Assembly: GCA_017550145.1 (NCBI GenBank)
Contig: JAFZQG010000004.1
Location: 62,001 to 126,000, forward strand
Direction: 5' to 3'
Length of the DNA: 64,000 bases
Source of the DNA: Erysipelotrichaceae bacterium
GTDB taxonomy: Bacteria > Bacillota_I > Bacilli_A > Erysipelotrichales > Erysipelotrichaceae
Part shown: piece by piece, positions 52,395 to 60,649 of the stretch
Layout of the letters: the number at the start of each line of letters is the position of its first letter
Numbering within the stretch: position 1 is the first letter of the stretch
Notes under the pieces: generated by a model
Databases searched by the model: none
What the model was told of the DNA's origin: nothing
The model's input: only the letters and a program-made list of their open reading frames with translations
Position numbers and translations under genes: made by a program

Positions 52395-53102
52395 ATGCGT
52401 AAACCCATAATCGGAATTCCTGCCAAGCAGAAAAATTTTGTCGAAGAAGAACTGGCTCATTTTGATACCCTCGTTGATGAACATCGGCTGATGGTCTGTA
52501 AACATGGCGGTATCACCATCATGCTGACACAGAGCGAAAGAAAACTGGATTTCTCCAAAAGCGATCTGGGTGATGATACGGTTTTGACTGAAGAAGAAAA
52601 ACAGGATCTTTATCAGCAGGTTGATCTGTGTGACGGCATAATTCTGCAGGGCGGCGAATTCAGCAGTGAATATGAAGTGGAAATTGCCCGTTATGCTTTA
52701 AAGAAGAATTTGCCGATCATCGGAACCTGCGCCGGTTTCAACAATATCTTAAGAGCTTTGGGTTCAAACATCTATGAAGATAAAACCGAAAAGCACAGTT
52801 CACGTTCTCTGACTTACCGTCATCCGATAAAGATAGAAAAAGATACGATGCTGTATCGGTTAATCGGAAAAGAAGATTATCAGGTAAACAGTCTACACAC
52901 AATGATCTGTGATGATGAAAGAGTAAGATCTTACGCAAAGATTTCTTCTCATTCACCTGACGGTCTTGTGGAAAGCTTTGAGGTTCCGGATAAAAGATTT
53001 GTGCTGGCTATGAAATGGCATCCGGAACTGATGGGTGATGATGAAGGTTCAGATAAGATCTTTACCGCTTTCCTTTCTGCTTGTAATGAAAACATCAAAT
53101 AA
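52395..53102 (+). CDS. C26 peptidase-like protein, diverged paralog
   Basis: The 235-residue protein starts MRKPIIGIPAKQKNF and has the class I amidotransferase nucleophile IGTCAGFNNIL (Cys near residue 117), VNSLHTMICDD and MKWHPELM (His and Glu). It is a distant paralog of the 44.1 kb protein, with a longer insert before the nucleophile. Substrate is unknown. GAGGA lies upstream of the start. It ends at the GCATCAGC hairpin at 53.1 kb. Confidence 0.82.
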   Translation: MRKPIIGIPAKQKNFVEEELAHFDTLVDEHRLMVCKHGGITIMLTQSERKLDFSKSDLGDDTVLTEEEKQDLYQQVDLCDGIILQGGEFSSEYEVEIARYALKKNLPIIGTCAGFNNILRALGSNIYEDKTEKHSSRSLTYRHPIKIEKDTMLYRLIGKEDYQVNSLHTMICDDERVRSYAKISSHSPDGLVESFEVPDKRFVLAMKWHPELMGDDEGSDKIFTAFLSACNENIK

Positions 53103-53126
53103 TACAGCAGATTATTAAGATTTATA

Positions 53127-53152
53127 AAAGCATCAGCGTTGGCTGATGCTTT
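53127..53152 (+). terminator. GCATCAGC-stem terminator 2
   Basis: An 11-bp stem (53127-53137 with 53142-53152, loop GTTG) follows the C26-type gene and is followed by a T-rich stretch. Confidence 0.85.
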
Positions 53153-53247
53153 ATTCTGCTTTTGTTTTATTTATCGGTTCCACTCATCTGTGAAAAACTA
53201 TCATAATGTATAGCAACCGATATATCCTCAACCGTCTTTACTTCCGT

Positions 53248-54060
53248 CTACTTCAGAGAATCCGGAAGAACATCGGCTGAATAATAACCATCGGCAGCAC
53301 CTTCTTTTATGGCATCGATAATTTGCTGATTGTTGTTACTAATAGCTTTTTCCAGGTATTCTTTCGTCTTTTCAGCTGACGCATCTACATAAAGGCCTTC
53401 ATTATACATTGTAGAAAGGTATAACGCAGAAAAGTCATCGCCGTTTTCTACTGCTTTTATTCCCCATTCATATGCCTTCTCATAATCTGCTTCTACACCT
53501 ACACCATATAAATAGCAGTAACACATCAATCTTTGAGCCCATGCAAGACCTGCTTCGGCGCCTTTCTGATAGTATTCTGCCGCCTTTTTAAGATCCTGTT
53601 CAACTGCAATACCATGTCCATAGAACCAGCCTAAGCGGGTCGTACAGCCGGCATGGTCTATAGCTTCGCCGTTCTTGTAATATTCGAAAGCTTTTTCAAC
53701 ATTCACTTCGGTTCCATCGCCCTGTTCATAACACCAGCCGGCCATTTCCATAGCGTCTCCGTTTCCTTTGGCGGCAGCCAGTTCAAAACACTCTAATGCT
53801 TTGACATCGTCAACCTGAACGCCATCTCCGTAATAATACATCGAACCGAGTTCATAGTAAGCCTCAGTGCCGCCGGCCTCGACATACTGTGTCAGATATT
53901 CATAGGCTTTTCCATAATCTTTGGCATTTATTGCATCCATTCCCAGATTATAGAGTTCTTCGACACTTAGTGGTTTAGGTTCGGGATTTTCCGCTTCCTT
54001 GCTGGAAGAACAGCCCACCAGCATAAGCAATATACTAAGTAAAATCATTATTCTTTTCAT
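53248..54060 (-). CDS. Sel1-repeat lipoprotein
   Basis: The 270-residue protein starts MKRIMILLSILLMLVGCSSSK, a lipoprotein signal (LVGC, C17), then a Pro/Glu linker. Residues about 40-240 are Sel1/TPR-like repeats (ALECFELAAAKGNGDAMEMAGWCYEQG, AAEYYQKGAEAGLAWAQRLMCYCYLYG and others, five or six units). Sel1 repeats mediate protein-protein contacts. Location is the outer face of the membrane. Start at 54060 follows GGAAG. No partner is evident nearby. Confidence 0.87.
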   Translation of the reverse strand: MKRIMILLSILLMLVGCSSSKEAENPEPKPLSVEELYNLGMDAINAKDYGKAYEYLTQYVEAGGTEAYYELGSMYYYGDGVQVDDVKALECFELAAAKGNGDAMEMAGWCYEQGDGTEVNVEKAFEYYKNGEAIDHAGCTTRLGWFYGHGIAVEQDLKKAAEYYQKGAEAGLAWAQRLMCYCYLYGVGVEADYEKAYEWGIKAVENGDDFSALYLSTMYNEGLYVDASAEKTKEYLEKAISNNNQQIIDAIKEGAADGYYSADVLPDSLK

Positions 54061-54147
54061 AGAAGATACTTCCTTTCTATCGATTTTCATCAATAATGTT
54101 TATTTACTTAATGATAACAAAAACTGTAAATGATTTATATTTCAAAA

Positions 54148-54173
54148 AAGCATCAGTATTTATACCGACGCTT
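54148..54173 (-). terminator. GCATCAG-type terminator 3
   Basis: On the minus strand the RNA forms a 12-bp stem (with two G-U pairs) and a 2-base loop, followed by six U residues. It ends the MgtC-type gene at 54.2 kb. Confidence 0.8.
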
Positions 54174-54208
54174 CAGATATTTTTGATCAGATATTTCTGA
54201 TTATGATA

Positions 54209-54919
54209 TTAATGATGATGACGCAGATAATAGCGTCCCGGTACTACAAAACTTACTCCTTCGATCCTGTTGAGAGCGTCTTTGATTTCCTTCTGATTAC
54301 CGGTGTTGGCGGTCGTTATATTGAAACCGACGCTTCCGGAAAGACCGCTCTTGGCCGGTATCGTTTCAAAAGAAACATTATTATCTAACAGGGTCTGGAC
54401 CTGCTCAAGAACCTTTTCGATCATGGTGACGTCTTTTACTTCGAAATAATAATATATTTCTCTGGAACGTCTGTGGTCGATCTTCATAAGCCAGCTGGCA
54501 TTGATCATACAGATGACTGTTGTCAGAATGCCACCCAGATAGAAACCGAAACCAAAGGCTATGCCGATTATCGCCGTGACCCACATTCCGGCTGCCGTTG
54601 TCAGACCGGAAATATTATTGCTGTCACGGACCATGATGATGCCGGCACCCAGGAAACCGATACCGGAAACTACGGATGCAGGAATACGGAAGATATCGCC
54701 TCCCATACCGGTCATTACATATACATAAAGACTTACTAATGCCGTCATCGCTCCGCCCAGACATACCAGGATATGAGTACGGAAGCCTGCAGGCCGTCCG
54801 CTTCTTCCTCTTTCGTTACCGATAATTCCTCCGGCAAGTGCTGCCAGCAGTATTCTTAATATCGTGCTGAGTATATTGAACTCTGTAATATATTCGAAAT
54901 ATGCTTCTATCTGTCCCAT
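54209..54919 (-). CDS. MgtC/SapB family membrane protein
   Basis: The 236-residue protein has the MgtC N-terminal membrane domain: LLAALAGGIIGNERGRSGRPAGFRTHILVCLGGAMTALVS, GIGFLGAGIIM, GLTTAAGMWVTAIIGIAFGFG. The C-terminal 90 residues form an ACT-like cytosolic domain (YFEVKDVTMIEKVLEQVQTLL). Homologs help adapt to low magnesium or acid stress. The start at 54919 follows GGAGG. It ends in a strong terminator. Confidence 0.93.
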   Translation of the reverse strand: MGQIEAYFEYITEFNILSTILRILLAALAGGIIGNERGRSGRPAGFRTHILVCLGGAMTALVSLYVYVMTGMGGDIFRIPASVVSGIGFLGAGIIMVRDSNNISGLTTAAGMWVTAIIGIAFGFGFYLGGILTTVICMINASWLMKIDHRRSREIYYYFEVKDVTMIEKVLEQVQTLLDNNVSFETIPAKSGLSGSVGFNITTANTGNQKEIKDALNRIEGVSFVVPGRYYLRHHH

Positions 54920-55052
54920 GTATTCCTCCGTATCCGATACACACAGCAAAAAATAATTTTTTCTGTGAATGTATGGTTTTCTGTTTCTTCTTCTTTATTA
55001 TAAAACGCTATCCGTTAATAACTGTCACAATTTTCGATATCTGATTATAAAA

Positions 55053-55078
55053 ACATCAGCCTTTTTCAAAGCTGATGT
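55053..55078 (-). terminator. GCATCAGC-type terminator 4
   Basis: On the minus strand, ACATCAGC/GCTGATGT extended by AAA/TTT is followed by TTTTTAT. It ends the HdeD-type gene at 55.1 kb. Confidence 0.85.
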
Positions 55079-55087
55079 ACTGTGAGT

Positions 55088-55705
55088 TTAGTTTTCCGGA
55101 TTTTCAGGCTGTGCTTCGCTTCTGACTTCCTGTCTCAGCTGTTCCAGCTGTGCCGTTACTGCTTTTTCCACTTCGTTCAGATTTCTTCTGATCTCGAAGA
55201 TAAAGAAGAGATTGATAATGGCGTGGATGATAATGACCATACCGACAGTTGTTGTTAAAGCCATTGAAGAAAGAACCGGTGTGTAAAGTACGGTTACACC
55301 AATCAGAATATTCAGGATATTCAGAATGATAAGCAGAACCCATGGAGCGCTTGTGTAACGGAGGTTATAGGCCAGTTTGATTCCGCCAAAGCTCGACATG
55401 ATCATCCAGACACCCAGGACGATTCCGATATAAACAGCCATAGAGTCAGGATTTCTGAGCAGCAGGATACCAAGGATAATACGTAAAATACCCTGTAATA
55501 AACCGTCAAACGGAACGTCATAGCTCCATGCCTTGATGTCGATGTATACAAACAGCGCACCGACAGCGATCATGAATAAGGCTACCATGACACCGAGTGT
55601 AGCAAGCGAGATGTCAGGATACATGATCATGAAGATACCGTCAATGATGGCGATGATGCACATCAGGATCAGACACAGAGTGTATTTTTTTAAATTCTCT
55701 TTCAT
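55088..55705 (-). CDS. DUF308 (HdeD-like) membrane protein
   Basis: The 205-residue protein has six hydrophobic segments with the repeated pattern GILLLRNPDSMAVYIGIVLGVWMIMSS that marks the DUF308/HdeD family, then a charged C-terminal tail (NLNEVEKAVTAQLEQLRQEVRSEAQ). HdeD-type proteins are associated with acid resistance in enteric bacteria; here the role is unknown. GAGTAAAT lies upstream. It is followed by the GCATCAGC terminator. Confidence 0.88.
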   Translation of the reverse strand: MKENLKKYTLCLILMCIIAIIDGIFMIMYPDISLATLGVMVALFMIAVGALFVYIDIKAWSYDVPFDGLLQGILRIILGILLLRNPDSMAVYIGIVLGVWMIMSSFGGIKLAYNLRYTSAPWVLLIILNILNILIGVTVLYTPVLSSMALTTTVGMVIIIHAIINLFFIFEIRRNLNEVEKAVTAQLEQLRQEVRSEAQPENPEN

Positions 55706-55757
55706 ATTTACTCCTTATATAATGTTTTATTATAATATTTTCTATTTGATAATAAAA

Positions 55758-55781
55758 GGCATCAGATTTTCTGCTGATGCC
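55758..55781. terminator. GCATCAG-type hairpin 5
   Basis: GGCATCAG/CTGATGCC (55758-55765 with 55774-55781) lies 50 bases upstream of the HdeD gene start, after the small peptide gene on the minus strand. A T run on the minus strand (TTTTATT) supports terminator function for that small gene. Confidence 0.7.
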
Positions 55782-55848
55782 CTCAGATTGTTTATATGTC
55801 GTTTTCTTAATCGTCACAAATAACAACGCAAGACCAGATTGAATAAGC

Positions 55849-55950
55849 TTAATTTCCGGTTGTCTCTTTCTTCTCAGTTTTGTCTTTCTTCTTGCGATGC
55901 AAAAACATATACAATTTATTCTTTACTTTTCTGAAAATCATCCTAAACAT
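55849..55950 (-). CDS. Small basic peptide of 33 residues
   Basis: The reading frame starts with ATG at 55950 behind AGAGGAATCTAT and ends with TAA at 55849. The peptide is strongly basic (MFRMIFRKVKNKLY and LHRKKKDKTEKK), with an amphipathic N-terminal half and a polar tail. A promoter-like TATATATA lies just upstream and a hairpin just downstream. It could be a small toxin, a membrane-active peptide or a regulatory peptide; no family is recognised. It is too short for certainty, but the ribosome binding site and terminator argue that it is real. Confidence 0.55.
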   Translation of the reverse strand: MFRMIFRKVKNKLYMFLHRKKKDKTEKKETTGN

Positions 55951-56005
55951 ATAGATTCCTCTTTCTATATATATGATACAAAAATTTTCTTGCGGTTATA
56001 AAGAA

Positions 56006-56974
56006 TTACTCCCACTCGATCGTTGCGACAGGTTTATCACTCATGTCCCACAGAACTCTGTTAATTCCCGGAACTTCTTTGACGATCCTATCTCTGATCT
56101 TATAGAGGGTCTTATATGGAATCTCGTAGGATTTGGCAGTTACCGCGTCTTTGGTGTTGATAGCTCTGATGACTGCTGCCCAGCCCATATAACGTTTACC
56201 GTCTTTAATGCCTGTTGACTGCAGGTCAGGGATGACACAGAAATACTGCCATGGTTTGTCTTTGAGTTTATCGATCTCTTCCCTGACGATCGCATCAGCT
56301 TCTCTTAAGGCTTCAAGTCTAGGTTTTGTTATGGCACCGACACACCTTACTCCAAGACCAGGTCCCGGGAACGGCTGTCTGTAGACCATATTCTTAGGAA
56401 GACCTAAAGTTTCACCTACTACTCTTACTTCATCCTTGTAGAGGTATTTAACCGGTTCCACGAGTTCAAAGTTAAGCTCAGGAGGAAGGCCTCCGACGTT
56501 GTGATGAGCTTTGACACCTTTGGATTCCAGGATATCAGGATAGATTGTTCCCTGGGCCAGGAATTTAATATCTTTTAATTTCTTGGCTTCTTTGGCAAAG
56601 ACATCAATGAATACTTTGCCGATGATCTTGCGCTTCTGTTCAGGATCAGCTACACCCTTCAGTTCCTTGAGGAATTTATTTGAAGCATCCACATAGATCA
56701 GGTTGGCACCCATGTTCTTTCTGAAGACTTCGATGACCTGTTCCAGTTCACCTTTTCTCAATAAACCATGGTTCACATGAACACAGACCAGCTGATCGCC
56801 GATCGCTCTGATCAGTAAGGCTGCGACGACTGATGAATCAACACCACCGGATAAGGCCAGTAAGACTTTCTGATCTTTGACCTGTTCCCTGATTTCCTTG
56901 ATCTGCTGATCAATGAATTTCTCGGCAGCTTTCTTTGTGGTGATGCGTTTTAAACTTGCAGGTCTTTTATCCAT
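56006..56974 (-). CDS. guaA: GMP synthetase, synthetase subunit only (no glutaminase domain)
   Basis: The 322-residue protein has the ATP pyrophosphatase P-loop LALSGGVDSS (40-48) and the dimerization domain with YRQPFPGPGLGVRC and the final WDMSDKPVATIEWE, matching residues about 200-525 of standard GuaA. Bacterial GuaA is normally about 515 residues with an N-terminal class I glutamine amidotransferase. Here that domain is absent, as in the archaeal split enzyme. The amidotransferase must be a separate protein, or ammonia is used directly. It begins next to the guaB stop, so guaB-guaA form an operon. Confidence 0.93.
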   Translation of the reverse strand: MDKRPASLKRITTKKAAEKFIDQQIKEIREQVKDQKVLLALSGGVDSSVVAALLIRAIGDQLVCVHVNHGLLRKGELEQVIEVFRKNMGANLIYVDASNKFLKELKGVADPEQKRKIIGKVFIDVFAKEAKKLKDIKFLAQGTIYPDILESKGVKAHHNVGGLPPELNFELVEPVKYLYKDEVRVVGETLGLPKNMVYRQPFPGPGLGVRCVGAITKPRLEALREADAIVREEIDKLKDKPWQYFCVIPDLQSTGIKDGKRYMGWAAVIRAINTKDAVTAKSYEIPYKTLYKIRDRIVKEVPGINRVLWDMSDKPVATIEWE

Positions 56975-58477
56975 TTACTTTGCCTCCGTACTGTTTTTTA
57001 ATAAGACGTCATGTGCTCCGCCTTCAGCGATTGAGGTTGAGGAGACAAGTGTCAGTTTGGCTTTCTTCTGGAATTCCGGAATCGTGACTGCTCCGCAGTT
57101 GCACATGGTCGATCTGATCTTGTGAGTTGTGAGTCTGACGTTTTCTCTTAAACTTCCGGCATATGGTACGTAGGAATCAACACCTTCTTCAAAAGCAAGT
57201 TTGGCACTGCCGCCCATATCATATCTCTGCCAGTTGCGGGCTCTGGCACTGCCTTCGCCCCAGTATTCCTTATAGTATGTACCATTGATCATGACCTTGT
57301 TGGTAGGAGACTCATCGAATCTGGCAAAGTATCTTCCCAACATGACAAAGTCAGCACCCATAGCCAGAGCTAAAGTGATGTGATGATCGAAGACGATACC
57401 GCCGTCTGAACATACCGGTACATAGATGCCGGTTTTCTTGAAGTATTCATCACGGGCTTTGCAGACATCCATCAAGGCTGAGGCCTGTCCTCTGCCGATG
57501 CCTTTGGTCTCTCTGGTAATACAGATCGATCCGCCGCCGATACCGACTTTAACGAAATCAGCACCCGCATCAGCCAGGAAGCGGAAACCTTCCGCATCAA
57601 CGACGTTTCCGGCGCCGCATTTGACCTTACCTTTGTATTTCTTTCTGATCCAGGCTAAGGTTTCAGCCTGCCAGTCAGAGAAACCTTCGGATGAGTCGAT
57701 ACATAAAACATCGACTCCGGCTTCGACCAGGGCCGGGACTCTCTGTTCGTAGTCACGGGAATTGATACCCGCGCCTACGATATATCTCTTGTCGTCATCC
57801 AGCAGTTCGTTTGGATGATCCTTATGTGATTCATAGTCTTTTCTGAAGACCAGTGCCTTCAGATTACCTTTCTTATCAACGATCGGCAGGGTATTGAGTT
57901 TATGATCCCAGATGATGTCGTTGGCTTCCGAAAGGGTGACAGTATCTTTGGCTGTGATCAGCTTCTCTAAAGGGGTCATGAAGCTTGAAACGCTGGCGTT
58001 CATCGGAGTTCTGGAAATACGATAGTCACGCGAAGTAACCAGGCCTACGAGCTTACCGGTACCGGTACCGTCTTCGGTAACCGCAATCGTGGAGTGCTGG
58101 GTCTCTTCCTTGAGCGCCAGTACATCTTTTAAAGTCGCGTCCGGTTTGATGTTGGAATCGCTCGGCACAAATCCGGCTTTGTATGACTTGGCTCTTCTGA
58201 CCATTTCGGCCTGTGACTCAATGCTCTGGGCACCGAAGATAAAGGATACACCGCCTTCGGCTGCTAAAGCGACAGCCAGCTTGCTTCCGGATACCGACTG
58301 CATGATGGCCGATACCATCGGGATATTCATGGTCAGCTCAGGTTTCTGTCCTTTTTTATATCTGACCAGGGCAGTCTTTAATGAAACGTTGTCGGGTACG
58401 CATTTCTTGGTGGTGTGGCCCGGAATAAGCAGGTATTCATTAAAGGTGTGGGATACTTCATTAATAAGTTTTGCCAT
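56975..58477 (-). CDS. guaB: Inosine-5'-monophosphate dehydrogenase
   Basis: The enzyme oxidises IMP to XMP with NAD, the first committed step to GMP. The 500-residue protein has the N-terminal barrel, two CBS domains (residues about 90-215), the catalytic Cys in [12 protein letters not shown] (near 320) and the flap [15 protein letters not shown]. The AGGGAGG site precedes the ATG. A 13-bp hairpin lies between it and the permease gene upstream, with no T run. With guaA and the permease it forms a guanine nucleotide locus. Confidence 0.95.
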   Translation of the reverse strand: MAKLINEVSHTFNEYLLIPGHTTKKCVPDNVSLKTALVRYKKGQKPELTMNIPMVSAIMQSVSGSKLAVALAAEGGVSFIFGAQSIESQAEMVRRAKSYKAGFVPSDSNIKPDATLKDVLALKEETQHSTIAVTEDGTGTGKLVGLVTSRDYRISRTPMNASVSSFMTPLEKLITAKDTVTLSEANDIIWDHKLNTLPIVDKKGNLKALVFRKDYESHKDHPNELLDDDKRYIVGAGINSRDYEQRVPALVEAGVDVLCIDSSEGFSDWQAETLAWIRKKYKGKVKCGAGNVVDAEGFRFLADAGADFVKVGIGGGSICITRETKGIGRGQASALMDVCKARDEYFKKTGIYVPVCSDGGIVFDHHITLALAMGADFVMLGRYFARFDESPTNKVMINGTYYKEYWGEGSARARNWQRYDMGGSAKLAFEEGVDSYVPYAGSLRENVRLTTHKIRSTMCNCGAVTIPEFQKKAKLTLVSSTSIAEGGAHDVLLKNSTEAK

Positions 58478-58496
58478 TTTTCCTCCCTATAAATGG

Positions 58497-58528
58497 AATA
58501 ATACTTTAGCTGGTACTAAAGTATTATT
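58497..58528. other. Intercistronic inverted repeat
   Basis: A perfect 13-bp stem (58497-58509 with 58516-58528) lies between the permease and guaB genes. It has no T run on the minus strand, so it is more likely a processing or stability element than a terminator. Confidence 0.7.
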
Positions 58529-58555
58529 TGTTTAATATTTATTGATTATATTTTA

Positions 58556-59980
58556 CTACTGCTGAGCTTTGTCTCCCAGAGTAAGAAGCAGATTCAGAAC
58601 GATTCCGAAGATTGCGGCTCCGGCAACGCATGGAATACCCATACCGAAGAACGGAATGGTTCCGCCATAAGCATACTGTCCGCCTAAGCCGATGATGCAT
58701 ACTAAGGCGATAACGGCAATGTTCTTGGAATCAAACATTGAAACACCTTTATCGATCAGGATCGCAATACCCTGAGCGGCAATCGCACCGAAGCAGTATA
58801 CTTCGATACCGCCGATGACAGGAAGCGGAATACCGTAGATCAGCTGAATCAGCGGTGTGAAGCAGGAAATGATCATCGCTATGATGGAAGCGACCATCAG
58901 CACCGGTACGGAGAAGACTCTCGTAATAGCCATGAGCGAAATGTTCTCGCCATAGTTTGTGCCGGCCGGACCGCCGACAGCACCGGAGACCATATCACAC
59001 AGACCGTCACCGATCAGGTTTTCACCTAATAAGGAAACCAGATCATATCTGCCTTTGCCTTTTTCTTTCGCTACATCATTTACATATATATCAAGCTGAT
59101 ACATATGAGCGGTCGATTCCGGAATGGTTGCGATAGCGATAGGCATGATTCCGATCAAGGCTGCCCAGGAGAATGTCGGGAAAGTGAATGCCGGTAAGGC
59201 AAAGAACGAACCATCACCGAGCTTGAAGGATGAAGCTGCTAAAGCTTCAGCCGGAACAGCTCTGAACAGGTTGATTCCGCCGACGAAGTTGAAACAGGCA
59301 GCTACGACGCAGCCGGTTATTACACCCAGCAGTAAAGGCAACTGTGAAAGCAGACCTTTAAGATATCTTGAATAGATACAGGTTGAAAGGAAAGTAATGA
59401 GACCGGTAATCAGCCAGGCACTCGCAACAGCCGAGCCCTGAGTTACATCCATGCCGTTGATGCTGTTACCGATGCCCAGGAAATCAGACATGGCGTTAGC
59501 AGCTAAGGTCAAACCGATGACCATTGATACTGAACCGGTAATGGTAGCCGGTAAGAATTTTTCAACTTTTTCCGCGCCGAATTTCTTTACGACCAGACCG
59601 GCAGCGATCGAGACGAAACCGGACATGATGATACCGAACTGAGCTTTGGAGATCAGTTCCGGCGGTAAGATGCCGGTAGCCTGCCATGCGGCGATCTGAT
59701 CAGTACTTCCTTCAGCCAGTGCCATGGCACTGACGGCAGAAAGATAAGAGAATGATGATCCATAGTAAAGCGGAATTCTGCGCTTGGTGATCAAAATAAA
59801 ACACAGGGTTGCAAGTCCGGAAGCGAAAATGGTGGTTGAGACTTGGAATCCTGTGATCAGAGCGACAGTGATAGTAGCTGGAAACATGACGATTACTTGC
59901 TGGAGCGCATAAAGTATCAGTTTTCCAACTGATGGCACTTCATCAGGTAAGTAGCCAATCTTCTGATTCTTAACAGACAT
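58556..59980 (-). CDS. Xanthine/uracil permease family (NCS2) transporter
   Basis: The 474-residue protein has 12-14 predicted membrane segments and the NCS2 core (LLYALQQVIVMFPATITVALITGF, FVSIAAGLVVKKFG, AIATIPESTAHMYQLD, GDGLCDMVSGAVGGPAGTNYGENI). The Ala-x-Thr-x-Pro-Glu-Ser and GGxxGTNYGENI motifs bind the base. Its neighbour guaB suggests a purine base such as xanthine, guanine or uracil as substrate. The start at 59980 follows AAGGGGG; the longer frame to 60010 overlaps the leader. Expression is likely set by the attenuator upstream. Confidence 0.88.
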   Translation of the reverse strand: MSVKNQKIGYLPDEVPSVGKLILYALQQVIVMFPATITVALITGFQVSTTIFASGLATLCFILITKRRIPLYYGSSFSYLSAVSAMALAEGSTDQIAAWQATGILPPELISKAQFGIIMSGFVSIAAGLVVKKFGAEKVEKFLPATITGSVSMVIGLTLAANAMSDFLGIGNSINGMDVTQGSAVASAWLITGLITFLSTCIYSRYLKGLLSQLPLLLGVITGCVVAACFNFVGGINLFRAVPAEALAASSFKLGDGSFFALPAFTFPTFSWAALIGIMPIAIATIPESTAHMYQLDIYVNDVAKEKGKGRYDLVSLLGENLIGDGLCDMVSGAVGGPAGTNYGENISLMAITRVFSVPVLMVASIIAMIISCFTPLIQLIYGIPLPVIGGIEVYCFGAIAAQGIAILIDKGVSMFDSKNIAVIALVCIIGLGGQYAYGGTIPFFGMGIPCVAGAAIFGIVLNLLLTLGDKAQQ

Positions 59981-60016
59981 AGTTTTACCCCCTTGGATGA
60001 GCCGGTTCATTTAAAG

Positions 60017-60074
60017 AAAAAAATCCCCCTATCCGGAGGATTTATACTCTTTCCAACAAGTTCAGTCCTTCCGG
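60017..60074 (-). promoter_or_regulatory. Attenuator leader with mutually exclusive stems
   Basis: On the minus strand the leader can form an intrinsic terminator (60021-60029 with 60035-60043, then seven U residues). Alternatively it forms an upstream stem CCGGAAGGA (60066-60074) with TCCTCCGG (60033-60040) that uses the same bases as the terminator's 5' arm. This is the layout of a riboswitch or protein-controlled attenuator. A promoter lies just upstream. I see no match to the classic purine aptamer. Confidence 0.7.
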
Positions 60075-60094
60075 AATTAAAACTCATTTTTACT

Positions 60095-60123
60095 AGAATA
60101 ACAGAATAAAAAAGACAATGCAA
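60095..60123 (-). promoter_or_regulatory. Promoter of the permease-guaBA region
   Basis: On the minus strand, TTGCAT (-35, 60118-60123) and TATTCT (-10, 60095-60100) are exactly 17 bases apart. Transcription would begin near 60088 and pass through the attenuator. Confidence 0.75.
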
Positions 60124-60201
60124 TATCTTTTTTCAAAAATCCCTATTTTGTATTCTGCCTGTTTTATAAATCATAATATAGATATACACGGAGGTGATCC
60201 A

Positions 60202-60648
60202 ATGAACTATCGTATCGGAACTAAAGAAGACATTCCTGTTATGGCTGAAATCAGAAAACAACAGCTTATTGATGAAGGCATTAGTCCCGATATCAACATC
60301 GATGAGGAACTGTTGAGATATTTTGATGATAAACTTTCTGACGGTTCACTTGTGGAATGGCTCTTGGAAGATAACAACAAGATAGTTGCGACTGCTGCGA
60401 TTCTTTTTCTTGAACTACCACCTACATATACCAACCGTTCGGGTATCAGAGGTTATATTACCAACATGTATACGGCACCCGCATACAGAGGAAAGGGGAT
60501 TGCAACATCGATGCTGGAAAAACTGATTGAAGAGGCAAGAAGCCGCTGTGTAAACAAAATATTCTTAGGTGCTTCATCGTTAGGTAAACCTGTATACAAA
60601 AAGTTCGGTTTTATGGAAAAGGATCAGTGGATGGAACTGGATCTGTAG
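60202..60648 (+). CDS. GNAT family N-acetyltransferase
   Basis: The 148-residue protein starts MNYRIGTKEDIPVMAEIRKQQL and has the acetyl-CoA loop APAYRGKGIATSMLEKL (near residue 93), then LGASSLGKPVYKKFGFMEKD. The GGAGGTGATC immediately upstream is an almost perfect match to the 16S anti-Shine-Dalgarno sequence, which fixes the start (the open frame extends to 60118). The substrate is unknown. Confidence 0.88.
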   Translation: MNYRIGTKEDIPVMAEIRKQQLIDEGISPDINIDEELLRYFDDKLSDGSLVEWLLEDNNKIVATAAILFLELPPTYTNRSGIRGYITNMYTAPAYRGKGIATSMLEKLIEEARSRCVNKIFLGASSLGKPVYKKFGFMEKDQWMELDL

Positions 60649-60649
60649 T

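Larger units (their letters stand above)
55706..56005. other. 300-base gap with a hairpin and a small gene
   Basis: This gap contains, from left to right, the fifth GCATCAG hairpin (55758-55781), AT-rich spacer, and the small 33-codon gene at 55849-55950. The rest (55951-56005) is AT-rich with a TATATATA promoter-like segment, and no terminator for guaA is obvious. Confidence 0.6.

Noticed and set aside
44084-53102. The two C26 hydrolases as the missing GuaA glutaminase
   Set aside because: Their nucleophile region and length match gamma-glutamyl hydrolases and they are distant from guaA.
60017-60123. Classic purine riboswitch upstream of the permease
   Set aside because: The conserved three-way junction and loop sequences of the guanine/adenine aptamer are absent and the leader is too short.
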